From positions 1 to 24,089 of the forward strand of contig URZL01000012.1 in NCBI GenBank assembly GCA_900552335.1: a DNA stretch of 24,089 bases. The letters run 5' to 3'. The position numbers were made by a program, and so were the translations under genes. Positions within the stretch are counted from its first letter, which is position 1; every line of letters begins with the position of its first letter. The notes under the pieces are model-generated. The model did not search any database, had not been told where the DNA came from, and worked only from the letters and a program-made list of their open reading frames with translations. Origin of the DNA: an uncultured Mycoplasmatota bacterium. GTDB lineage: Bacteria > Bacillota_I > Bacilli_A > RF39 > UBA660. This document shows, one piece after another, positions 15,319 to 24,089 of the stretch.

Positions 15319-15861
15319 CTAATTATCTTGTAAAATTATTTGACCATCTATAATTGGAATGTTTGGAAAACTAGCATCCATTAAAGTAAAGTTTCTAATT
15401 GGTGCGGTTGGATTTTCTATTTCAATAGTTTGAGATTCCTCCGTCATAATAATGGACTTAACTGTATCATCAAAAGTATGACCACCATCACTGGATATTT
15501 GTTTATAATATATTGCCGTACTTCCTGAGGCAGCAAATGGAACATTATTAAATACAGCATTTCCATCCTGATTAGTTGTTATTTCAGTTCCAACTACTAC
15601 TCCTGTACTATCTGTTCTAATAAATTTTGCGCCAACAATTTGTACGCCAGTTGGTTTTCCATCGTCTGTTACATGAAGTGTTAAATTTCCTTTTGCACTT
15701 ATTGTAAAAGCATATGTATCCGTTCCATCTGTAATAGTTACACTTTTTGGAGTAAGTGTAGAGGCATCATATCCTCCCACAACTGCTTGTACGTTATACG
15801 TTCCTGTTACAAGTTCAATACTTCCCTTTCCATTTGTTATTTGGACTGTGTGTCTTGCCAT
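15319..15861 (-). CDS. Prealbumin/CnaB-like beta-sandwich protein without signal peptide
   Basis: A 180-residue protein of beta-sandwich repeats. Residues 1-62 hold a short YNV...V(T)ITDGTDTYAF module; residues 62-148 are a clear CnaB/SpaA-like or transthyretin-like domain (LTLHVTDDGKPTGVQIVGAKF, then GNAVFNNVPF and IYYKQ); the tail contains TLMDASFPNIPI. Similar signal-less proteins occur in spore-forming Clostridia and Bacilli, in my recollection. No lysine-asparagine isopeptide set, LPXTG or membrane segment is seen. Its ATG lies 25 bases inside the end of the next gene upstream, 12 bases after GGAGG, so the two are translated from one message. How it reaches the surface, if it does, is unclear. 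Confidence 0.7.
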   Translation of the reverse strand: MARHTVQITNGKGSIELVTGTYNVQAVVGGYDASTLTPKSVTITDGTDTYAFTISAKGNLTLHVTDDGKPTGVQIVGAKFIRTDSTGVVVGTEITTNQDGNAVFNNVPFAASGSTAIYYKQISSDGGHTFDDTVKSIIMTEESQTIEIENPTAPIRNFTLMDASFPNIPIIDGQIILQDN

Positions 15862-16199
15862 AATAACATCTTACCTCCTTCTATTTTTATACTTGGATTA
15901 TATTTATCAATTAACATAATTGTAACAAACTGTTTTTTAACTTTATTAGAACTAATATCGATACAATAAATTTTATCTTTTTTTGCTATCAAAGGAATTC
16001 TTATCATTGATAAATTAGAATATATAATTAAATTATATACTCCATTATCACCACATATAGGTATCTTTATTTTTCCAAAACAATCGGTTATTCCATCAAA
16101 AACAATCTTATTACATTGACTCATGAGTTGAACTTTTAAATTTCTCAAACTTATACTATCATTACTGAAAAATTTTATATAAATATAATCATTTATCAT
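15837..16199 (-). CDS. Small beta-rich protein of the surface cluster
   Basis: A 120-residue protein I do not recognise by name. It is strand-rich and has the look of a single carboxypeptidase-regulatory or CnaB-like domain: SLRNLKVQL, KIVFDGITDCFGKIKIPI, GVYNLIIYS and KKQFVTIMLI at regular intervals. It has no signal peptide, membrane segment or sorting motif. GAGGTGA sits six bases before the ATG. It begins about 50 bases after the stop of the WxL-type gene and overlaps the next gene downstream, so it belongs to the same unit. It may be a structural partner of the two flanking proteins. Confidence 0.6.
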   Translation of the reverse strand: MINDYIYIKFFSNDSISLRNLKVQLMSQCNKIVFDGITDCFGKIKIPICGDNGVYNLIIYSNLSMIRIPLIAKKDKIYCIDISSNKVKKQFVTIMLIDKYNPSIKIEGGKMLLWQDTQSK

Positions 16200-16249
16200 A
16201 TTTCACCTCATTACATATCTTTTATGAATCATTTTAAATTTTTTAAACA

Positions 16250-18115
16250 TTATTCTTCAATACTCCAAATAACTAAAGTAGAATAATCTTCATCCTCTAA
16301 TAAATCTTTACTAGGTTTTAAAAACAATCCTTTATCAGTAGAAAATGTGATATTACTTACACTGACATTTCCACCATTATCACTTGATTCATGTACCAGT
16401 TTTTTATTGCTTTTTAAAAGAATTGATTCATTATTAAATTTTTTAAAAAATAATGAATCAATTAATACTTTACCTTCATTATCCATCATTGGATTTGTAT
16501 AATTCAAATACAATTTCCAATTAGTACTATTTACTCGACTATCAACCACAGTTACTACTGTTTTGTTCTTCTTAGGCAAGGTAATTGGATGAATCGATGA
16601 AGGTATCATACTAAAGGGAATATTGTCTGTTACTTTCAATAGAGTCAATTCGCCCATAAATGGAGTTGATATTTTTCTTTCCGCAAAACAACCATTTAAA
16701 CAAGATGTTATTTTAATCTGTGTATTATCGGATATAATAGAATCAATATTTGCTTCAAAAAAACCATTTTCATCTGCTGAAGCTGTTAAACTTTTATTAT
16801 TGTATTCTATTTTTACATTTGTGTCTGGTATAGTATGCCCTGAAATAGCATTAATAGAGTCTGTAATAGGGTGAATGTTCATTTTTACCATTCCAATAGT
16901 TAATATTTTTCTATTTTGAAAAGAAAAATTACTAATATCTGGCAATGAATTGAGATCAATATCTGTCAAATTATGTGATGTGACTGTAGTATTGTCCTTA
17001 TTTATTACACCTGTTATTTCCATCGGTGTGTTTTCTTTATACCAATAAAAGGCTGGTGTATCATCTATAGTACAAGCATCAGCATAATCAAGAGCATAAA
17101 TCCACATATTAATTCGTGCGAATTTAAAGACAAAATCAACAGGATTATTTGTATATATGACATTTGCATTTTTTGTATAAATATTGATATATTTTGGATT
17201 ATCTAGTATAAATTTTTGATTGGTTCCTTTAAAATATATATTATAATTATCAGATGGCGTATTCATATATGTATTGATTATTGAAACGCTAGCTCCCTCT
17301 AGAACTTTAAAATCTCCAAATATATTCCACATTGGAATTCGTTGATGACTTTTTTCAATAAATGTAAAATTAGACATTTCTTCAATCAAAACATTTCTAA
17401 CTCCATGAGTAGTGGTTTTGGCAAACCCATTACCTGTTGTCAATAAAAATTCAGCTCCATGTCCTATTATTAAATCCGTTCGATTGGTTCCATTCATAAA
17501 TTCTTTTTCAGTTGTAACATTGATTCTACTATCAGGCATTATTTTAACATAGGATGGTATAACATCATTAAAGAAGAAAATAGTATTATCATTCGAACTA
17601 CTGGTTATTGTAGATTTTCCGCCTATTATAATTCGATTTGAATTACAAGCCCTTTGTGCAGCAATATTATTAGTGTCTTTTATTTCTATAACAGAATCAA
17701 AAATTCTCGTTATTCCATAATAATTACTTGAAAGTTCTACTCCGACAAAATTTATATTATTATATTCTACTACTACATTAGAATAATTTGGATGAGACGG
17801 AACATAAATAACTCCATAGCCATGGGAAGATACTATATTCATATTTTTTAATATAATTTTTTTGTTAGCCGTACTTACTTTTATTACATCTTCTTCTAAG
17901 CTTAAATAATTAGTGTATGTGTGTTTTACGTTATTATACGTACCATCTATAGTTACTTTACTTTTATTACTATTTATAATAAAACCACTAGTTGCAGTAA
18001 TATCATTTCCTAAATAAATATAATCATAATTATTGTCCTCGCTTATAGCTTGTTTTAATTCATCATTCGTCATAACAATTACCGTATTATTATCTATTAT
18101 TTGAATAATTATCAC
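16250..18115 (-). CDS. Beta-helix surface protein with Ig-like and WxL-like C-terminus, no signal peptide
   Basis: A protein of about 621 residues. The N-terminal two-thirds (about 12-400) is a right-handed beta-helix like the pectate-lyase-like adhesive domain: TNDELKQAI, YIYLGNDITA and KVTIDGTYNNV, then many short strands. About 410-490 is an Ig-like module (VKMNIHPITDSINAISGHTIPDT...). The last 110 residues resemble a WxL cell-wall-binding domain: VVDSRVNSTNWKL, with Trp533-Lys-Leu535, and a closing DYSTLVIWSI. WxL proteins bind peptidoglycan after Sec export, yet no signal peptide is present. The start is uncertain: GTG at 18115 overlaps the ribosome site AAAGGAAGG, ATT at 18109 would be well spaced, and ATG at 18073 has no ribosome site. 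Confidence 0.65.
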   Translation of the reverse strand: MIIIQIIDNNTVIVMTNDELKQAISEDNNYDYIYLGNDITATSGFIINSNKSKVTIDGTYNNVKHTYTNYLSLEEDVIKVSTANKKIILKNMNIVSSHGYGVIYVPSHPNYSNVVVEYNNINFVGVELSSNYYGITRIFDSVIEIKDTNNIAAQRACNSNRIIIGGKSTITSSSNDNTIFFFNDVIPSYVKIMPDSRINVTTEKEFMNGTNRTDLIIGHGAEFLLTTGNGFAKTTTHGVRNVLIEEMSNFTFIEKSHQRIPMWNIFGDFKVLEGASVSIINTYMNTPSDNYNIYFKGTNQKFILDNPKYINIYTKNANVIYTNNPVDFVFKFARINMWIYALDYADACTIDDTPAFYWYKENTPMEITGVINKDNTTVTSHNLTDIDLNSLPDISNFSFQNRKILTIGMVKMNIHPITDSINAISGHTIPDTNVKIEYNNKSLTASADENGFFEANIDSIISDNTQIKITSCLNGCFAERKISTPFMGELTLLKVTDNIPFSMIPSSIHPITLPKKNKTVVTVVDSRVNSTNWKLYLNYTNPMMDNEGKVLIDSLFFKKFNNESILLKSNKKLVHESSDNGGNVSVSNITFSTDKGLFLKPSKDLLEDEDYSTLVIWSIEE

Positions 18116-18160
18116 CTTCCTTTGCTATAATTTATGTTTATAATTAAAAAGGAAATAATT

Positions 18161-18185
18161 AAAAAGAATAGAAAATTCTATTCTT
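18161..18185 (-). terminator. Terminator of the collagen-like gene
   Basis: AAGAATAGAA (18164-18173) and TTCTATTCTT (18176-18185) form a 10-bp stem; on the minus strand it is followed by TTTTTAATT. It overlaps the stop codon. The WxL-type gene downstream therefore needs read-through or its own start, and no good promoter is visible in the 45 bases between. Confidence 0.7.
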
Positions 18186-19281
18186 AATGTATTTTAGCAA
18201 CACTTAACATTGCATTAGTACTTCCATTAAATATCATATTAACTGTCATAGATGGCTTTACATGTAATGTAACAAGGTCATTTTCATTAAGTGATACAAT
18301 AGTTGATCCATGAATACAATTAATTATTTGTGCTTGAAATTCACTTGTGATATATGTAGCCGGTTGTAAAAGCCCATTTGCTCTTACAGACATCGTTAAC
18401 GAACAATCTTCATTTGTTGCTCCACATAACAAAAATGATATAAAGTATACGCCACTTTCTTTTATTTTAATAGAATTATTGTCTGGATATTCAGTCAAAA
18501 ATGAAGTTCCTTTTTCAATTAATGGTATGATTGTATCAGTTTCTTGTAATAAATTTAATTGTTGTTCAGTCATTGAATACCTAATCCCATAAGAAGATAC
18601 AAATGATGTACCTGGTGGACCAGCTGGACCTATAGGACCTCTATCTCCTTTTTCTCCTTTTGGTATAAGGAACGCTAAGTGATGAACCCAGTCCTCAAAA
18701 GTATCCATCACCTGTGCTGGTTCACCTGGTTCAAGTGTTTCTGTTTCATCTATAGAAATATGTTCTGTTCTGCCTATTTCTCCAGGAAGTCCCCTAGGAC
18801 CAATGTCTCCTTTTGCACCTTTTGGTATTTTAAAATCTAAAATGACATCTTCTGGTGTACCAACATTAATAACTTCTGCTTCTTCTCCTGCTTCTACTGT
18901 TTTAATATTTCCAATTTGAATAGTAGATGGTCCTTGATCACCTTTTTCTCCTTTCATTCCTTGTGGACCGATATCTCCTTTTTCTCCTTTTGGACCGATT
19001 GGCCCTTGTGGACCAATTTGACCTTCAAAACCTTGTACACCCATTGGTATTTTAAAATTCAAAATGACATCTTCATCAGTACCAACGTTTTCTACTTTTG
19101 CATTAGTAAACGAATCTACCGTTTCTGTCGTTCCAACCTTAATGCTTGCTGGTCCTTGTATCCCTCGTTCTCCTTTTTCTCCTTTTGGACCAATTGGCCC
19201 TTGTACACAACAATATTTATATTTTTCTCTTTCTTCTTCTAGTTTTTTTTTAATTCGTTCATAATTATTACAACTATTCAT
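18184..19281 (-). CDS. Collagen-like protein with TNF/C1q-like C-terminal domain
   Basis: A 365-residue protein. A lysine/glutamate helix (7-23) and CysCys (24-25) lead into Gly-X-Y tracts at about 28-43, 81-117, 154-170 and 209-224, rich in GPxGPKGEKG. Three related 36-38 residue modules sit between them (44-80, 118-153, 171-208), each of the type I.VG...TV..G..A.V.NVGT.EDVIL.FKIP. Residues 225-365 are a beta-sandwich like the trimeric TNF/C1q head of BclA-type exosporium proteins. It should form a trimeric rod with globular ends. There is no signal peptide, as in spore-surface and phage-fibre collagens. The ATG at 19281 has GAGGAGGT eight bases upstream; an earlier in-frame ATT/ATG region lacks one. 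Confidence 0.88.
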   Translation of the reverse strand: MNSCNNYERIKKKLEEEREKYKYCCVQGPIGPKGEKGERGIQGPASIKVGTTETVDSFTNAKVENVGTDEDVILNFKIPMGVQGFEGQIGPQGPIGPKGEKGDIGPQGMKGEKGDQGPSTIQIGNIKTVEAGEEAEVINVGTPEDVILDFKIPKGAKGDIGPRGLPGEIGRTEHISIDETETLEPGEPAQVMDTFEDWVHHLAFLIPKGEKGDRGPIGPAGPPGTSFVSSYGIRYSMTEQQLNLLQETDTIIPLIEKGTSFLTEYPDNNSIKIKESGVYFISFLLCGATNEDCSLTMSVRANGLLQPATYITSEFQAQIINCIHGSTIVSLNENDLVTLHVKPSMTVNMIFNGSTNAMLSVAKIH

Positions 19282-19458
19282 TATACATACCTCCTCTAAT
19301 TTAATATTAAGAATCAATGTTTATCTTTTAATTCTTCTATTATAATTTATGAAAATATTTTTTAATGTATAATGAATATATTGAGTAAATTTCATATTTT
19401 TATCATACTAAATATGTATTTAATGATTATATTTTTTAGAAAGACTTTTCTAATATAT

Positions 19459-19486
19459 AAAAAAAAGTAATTCTATTAGAATTACT
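19459..19486 (-). terminator. Terminator of the tsa operon
   Basis: On the minus strand AGTAATTC and GAATTACT pair around TAATA and are followed by eight T. It lies just after the tsaD stop. The rest of the gap to 19281 is AT-rich and must hold the collagen gene promoter: a TATAAT is at 19346-19341 without a clear -35. Confidence 0.85.
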
Positions 19487-19488
19487 AA

Positions 19489-20493
19489 TTATTTCAATTC
19501 AGTCGTTGCTTTTGCATTTAAATCAAGACCAGCTCTTCTTCCTAATTTATAAGCATAGTAACCAGCTGCTCCTATCATAGCAGCATTATCTGTACAATAC
19601 TTCATCTCTGGAACAATTAAATTAATATTGTTTTTTCCGCATAATTCTGTTAATTTTTCCCTCAAACTTCTATTAGCAGAAACACCACCAGCTACTATTA
19701 AATTCTGAACATGATATTCTTTTAGAGCCTTCATCGTTTTTTTTGTCAAAATATCTACTACATTTGTTTGAAAAGAGCAAGCTAAATTATTTTTATTAAT
19801 CACATTACCTCTTTGCTCCTCATTATGTACTAAATTAATAACAGCACTTTTTAATCCACTAAAACTAAAGTTATAACTATCATCGTTTAATGGGACAGGT
19901 AAAGAATAGGTATTTTCTCCAACATGTGCCATTTTATCAACATGTGGCCCTCCTGGATAAGGGACGCCTAAAACACGTGCTACCTTATCATAAGCTTCAC
20001 CAACTGCATCATCTAATGTACCACCTATATGTTCAAAAGAATAGTCTTCTTTCATATATATCAAGTCCGTATGTCCACCACTTACAACAAGGGCAATTAA
20101 AGGAAAACAAAGTGGTTTTACTAAATTGTTGGCATAAATATGACCAGCAATGTGATGGACAGGAATAAGAGGTTTATGATAAATATAAGACAAAGTTTTA
20201 GCCGCATTTACGCCAATTAATAAGGAGCCTATAAGTCCAGGACCATAAGTCACGGCAATCGCATCTACCTCATCCATAGACATTCTACATTTTTTTAAAG
20301 TTTCTTCTATTACAATAGTAATATTTTCAATATGATTACGACTTGCAATTTCAGGCACCACACCACCATACAAAGCATGAATATCCATTTGTGTCAAAAC
20401 AACTGTTCCTATTTCATCATGTCCATTTTTAATAATAGAACAACTCGTTTCATCACAACTTGATTCTATCGCTAATATATATATATCTTTCAT
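19489..20493 (-). CDS. tsaD: tRNA N6-threonylcarbamoyladenosine transferase TsaD
   Basis: A 334-residue ASKHA-fold enzyme that transfers the threonylcarbamoyl group to A37 of ANN-reading tRNAs. The N-terminal [11 protein letters not shown] (10-20), VPEIASRNH (46-54) and GPGLIGSLL (84-92) are typical. Metal ligands are His114 and His118 in HHIAGH and Asp302 in KYCTDNAAM; the nucleotide loops are VSGGHT (137-142) and VAGGVSANR (267-275). Length is normal. It is the last gene of tsaE-tsaB-rimI-tsaD and starts directly after the rimI stop (TAAATG). TsaC/Sua5, which makes the intermediate, is not in the window. Confidence 0.97.
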   Translation of the reverse strand: MKDIYILAIESSCDETSCSIIKNGHDEIGTVVLTQMDIHALYGGVVPEIASRNHIENITIVIEETLKKCRMSMDEVDAIAVTYGPGLIGSLLIGVNAAKTLSYIYHKPLIPVHHIAGHIYANNLVKPLCFPLIALVVSGGHTDLIYMKEDYSFEHIGGTLDDAVGEAYDKVARVLGVPYPGGPHVDKMAHVGENTYSLPVPLNDDSYNFSFSGLKSAVINLVHNEEQRGNVINKNNLACSFQTNVVDILTKKTMKALKEYHVQNLIVAGGVSANRSLREKLTELCGKNNINLIVPEMKYCTDNAAMIGAAGYYAYKLGRRAGLDLNAKATTELK

Positions 20494-20868
20494 TTAACTC
20501 ATCACCTTACACATCAAATAACCGTCTTCTTTTCCATAATAATTTTTTCTTTCAGCTACAATTTCAAAGCCACAACTTTTATAAAATTGAATAGCTACTA
20601 CATTGCTTTTCCTAACCTCTAAACTAATATTGGAATTTTTCAAAGATGCCAATAATTTTTTACCAATTCCATTTCTTTTATATTCTTCAAATACTAAAAT
20701 ATAATCAATTTCAATTCTATCATATATTTCGTCATAAACAAGAATACCCATTAAATGGTTATCTTCCTCATATATGAATACTTTAGAATAAATGGTAAAA
20801 GGATTTTTTACTTTAAAATAATTACAGATAATGTCAAAAACAACGTCATTATTCACTTCTTTTATCAT
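20494..20868 (-). CDS. rimI: GNAT N-acetyltransferase, RimI-like
   Basis: A 124-residue single-domain GNAT enzyme using acetyl-CoA. The pyrophosphate-binding motif is YKRNGIGKKLL (63-73), with Lys64 in place of the usual Arg/Gln. SNVVAIQFYKSCGFE (88-102) and the tail YLMCKVM complete the fold. RimI in E. coli acetylates the N-terminus of ribosomal protein S18. The protein is slightly shorter than usual (about 145). It overlaps tsaB by 20 bases and abuts tsaD, a conserved arrangement that supports the name. Confidence 0.85.
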   Translation of the reverse strand: MIKEVNNDVVFDIICNYFKVKNPFTIYSKVFIYEEDNHLMGILVYDEIYDRIEIDYILVFEEYKRNGIGKKLLASLKNSNISLEVRKSNVVAIQFYKSCGFEIVAERKNYYGKEDGYLMCKVMS

Positions 20869-21478
20869 AATTTTCTTCGGCTTCAGTCCTTTTTAAATAA
20901 TTTGGAACTACTTGATGAGGATTGATTCCTTCATCATTATAGTGTTTTTGAACGATTTTCTCTATATCAATATTTGGTTCAATGGTATGTTCAATATTAT
21001 TATAATAGCTAACAAATTCTACATCTTCTATATGATCTATTTTTTTCATTAAATTATCTATAGAAATATATGCATCAGCCATAACAGAATTTAAATTTTT
21101 ATCATAAATCCCAGCATATACTGCATTTCTTCTAGCATCAATATAAGGAACAATATATTTTTTATTAGTCAAAGTGGTCGCCAATAAAGCTAATTCTGAA
21201 ATTGGAATAATTCTTTTTTTCAAGCCCCAAGCCATGACTTTTGCAGTTGTTACACCAACTCTAACGCCTGTAAAAGAACCAGGCCCATTAATAACATATA
21301 TTGCGTCTATATTATCTATTTGTAATTGATTTTTCGCTATAATTCTTTCTATCATTGGTAAGAACTTTTCTGACAAATGATTATCATTTTCTTCTATTAT
21401 TGAATCAATTAGTTTTCCACCACTTAAAAGAGCAACAATTACTTTCTTATCGCTACTATCTAAAAAAAGAGAGATCAT
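20849..21478 (-). CDS. tsaB: t6A biosynthesis protein TsaB
   Basis: A 209-residue ASKHA-fold protein that dimerises with TsaD and bridges to TsaE; it has no catalytic activity of its own. The diagnostic INGPGSFTGVRVGVTTAK (63-80) is present, with SLFLDSS at the N-terminus and YIDARRNAVYAGIY (about 113-126). The C-terminal half is divergent, as usual for TsaB of low-GC bacteria. Its ATG overlaps the tsaE stop by four bases (ATGA), and its end overlaps rimI. Confidence 0.94.
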   Translation of the reverse strand: MISLFLDSSDKKVIVALLSGGKLIDSIIEENDNHLSEKFLPMIERIIAKNQLQIDNIDAIYVINGPGSFTGVRVGVTTAKVMAWGLKKRIIPISELALLATTLTNKKYIVPYIDARRNAVYAGIYDKNLNSVMADAYISIDNLMKKIDHIEDVEFVSYYNNIEHTIEPNIDIEKIVQKHYNDEGINPHQVVPNYLKRTEAEENYDKRSE

Positions 21479-21927
21479 AGAACCGCCTCACATAATTCTT
21501 CATATACTCTACCGTATGGTGTAATCACCAAAATTCTTTTATTTTCACCTATCACTTTAAACTTAATATCTAACCTCTCGTCTGGTAAAATGTCTTTTAT
21601 AGTATCAGCCCATTCTATAATAACAACACCATTTTTGGTAAAATATTCTTCTATTCCGACACCATCTGCATTTCCATCCAAACGATAAACATCCATATGA
21701 TATAATGGCATTTCACCATTTTCGTATTCTTTAATAATATTATAGGTAGGAGAAGTTATATTATCTGTTATACCTAAAGAAGAAGCAAAGCCTTTAGTAA
21801 AAACAGTTTTACCACTACCTAATTCTCCATTTAAACAAATAATCATATTAGGAAATTTTTCTGATTCTATATTTTGCGCTAATTCAATTGTTTCTAACTC
21901 ACTATGTACTGTAATTTTGTATTCCAT
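21475..21927 (-). CDS. tsaE: t6A biosynthesis ATPase TsaE
   Basis: A 150-residue P-loop ATPase that drives turnover of the TsaD-TsaB complex. Walker A is GELGSGKT (34-41); TSPTYNII (58-65), the HMDVYRLD strand (76-83) and EEYFTKNGVVIIEWAD (93-108) are typical of the family. First gene of the four-gene t6A operon; GGTGAT lies before the ATG, and the promoter at 21943-21972 is its own, downstream of the rRNA terminator. Confidence 0.95.
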   Translation of the reverse strand: MEYKITVHSELETIELAQNIESEKFPNMIICLNGELGSGKTVFTKGFASSLGITDNITSPTYNIIKEYENGEMPLYHMDVYRLDGNADGVGIEEYFTKNGVVIIEWADTIKDILPDERLDIKFKVIGENKRILVITPYGRVYEELCEAVL

Positions 21928-21942
21928 AATATCACCATATAT

Positions 21943-21972
21943 AGTATATCAAAATTTAAAAATTATTTACAA
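21943..21972 (-). promoter_or_regulatory. Promoter of the tsaE-tsaB-rimI-tsaD operon
   Basis: On the minus strand TTGTAA (21972-21967) and TATACT (21948-21943) are separated by 18 bases. The leader to the tsaE ATG would be about 10 bases. Confidence 0.55.
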
Positions 21973-21995
21973 TATATTTAATAACATTTTTGAAA

Positions 21996-22023
21996 ATAAA
22001 AAAAATGACCTTTACAAGTCATT
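21996..22023 (-). terminator. Terminator of the rRNA operon
   Basis: On the minus strand AATGAC and GTCATT pair around eight bases and run into eight T. It ends the rRNA operon after 5S. Confidence 0.75.
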
Positions 22024-22032
22024 GATATATAA

Positions 22033-22078
22033 AATTAATATTTATAGTATTAGTAGGTACTAGAGACAAATATTAATT
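22033..22078. repeat. Inverted repeat between 5S and the terminator
   Basis: AATTAATATTT (22033-22043) and AAATATTAATT (22068-22078) are perfect 11-bp arms; inside them TAGTA and TACTA can extend the hairpin. It would form a stem in the rRNA transcript just after 5S, perhaps a processing signal. Confidence 0.6.
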
Positions 22079-22096
22079 AAAAATAAACAAAAAAAA

Positions 22097-22201
22097 ATTT
22101 GCAACTTGCTATTTTCGCTTACACTATCGTCGCCGTTAAAGTGCTTAACTTCTGTGTTCGAGATGGGAACAGGTGTATCCACTTTGCCATAGTCACAAAT
22201 T
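22097..22201 (-). rRNA. rrf: 5S ribosomal RNA
   Basis: Read on the minus strand the conserved segments of 5S are present, including CCCATCTCGAACACAGAAGT and the following AAGCACTTTAACGGCGACGA. The 5' ATTTGTGAC and 3' GTTGCAAAT ends pair as helix I. The ends are estimated from that pairing, and the molecule is near 105 bases. It follows 23S after a spacer of about 65 bases that contains a small hairpin (AGAGAA/TTCTCT near 22210-22225) and no tRNA. Confidence 0.9.
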
Positions 22202-22265
22202 TAATTATTAGAGAAATAATTCTCTGAAAACATGATAATGTGTTAATCTAACCAAATTAATAAAT

Positions 22266-24089
<1,824 letters not shown>

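Noticed and set aside
18126..19351. Identical 11-base CATAAATTATA upstream of the collagen-like and WxL-like genes as a shared sporulation (sigma-K type) promoter
   Set aside because: It matches CATAnnnTA, but the -35 AC is at spacing 15 in one and absent in the other, and at the WxL gene the start would fall inside the ribosome site. Likely chance in AT-rich DNA.

Overview
The window is low-GC, gene-dense bacterial DNA. Strong AGGAGG-type ribosome binding sites, a PolC-type replicative polymerase, PerR with rubrerythrin, and several TTG starts point to an anaerobic Bacillota / Mycoplasmatota-like bacterium with the standard genetic code. I cannot name the genus from sequence alone. Almost everything is on the minus strand; the only plus-strand genes form one ABC transporter cassette.

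Layout from left to right: the first codons of a type IV prepilin gene cut by the window edge (1-62), preceded by a structured leader with an 11-G run; a PD-(D/E)XK Rpn/transposase-like nuclease (272-1114) whose Shine-Dalgarno lies in a perfect inverted repeat; a perR-rubrerythrin operon with its own promoter, palindromic operator and terminator (1172-2171); polC followed by a methyltransferase (2205-7735); a second prepilin gene (7914-9032) with a paralogous leader containing a 10-G run; an ftsY - small membrane protein - ylxM - herA-like operon (9197-12431); a plus-strand NMT1/SsuA-type ABC importer (12558-15176); four surface-type genes without signal peptides (Ig-like, small, WxL/beta-helix and collagen-like; 15319-19281); the tsaE-tsaB-rimI-tsaD operon for the tRNA t6A modification (19489-21927); and the end of an rRNA operon, 5S then 23S, with the 23S 5' part beyond the window.

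The least ordinary signal is the pair of prepilin leaders. They lie about 9 kb apart and share a promoter-proximal block, a G-run of 10-11 in an otherwise AT-rich genome, a following terminator-like hairpin with a T-run, and a nearly identical first ~60 coding bases. This looks like a dispersed, possibly phase-variable pilin family under leader control. The complete prepilin is also a chimera: a pilin N-terminus and head, then a tail-fibre-like stalk and a beta-sandwich tip. The signal-less surface cluster is the second most interesting region. The rest is recognisable housekeeping.
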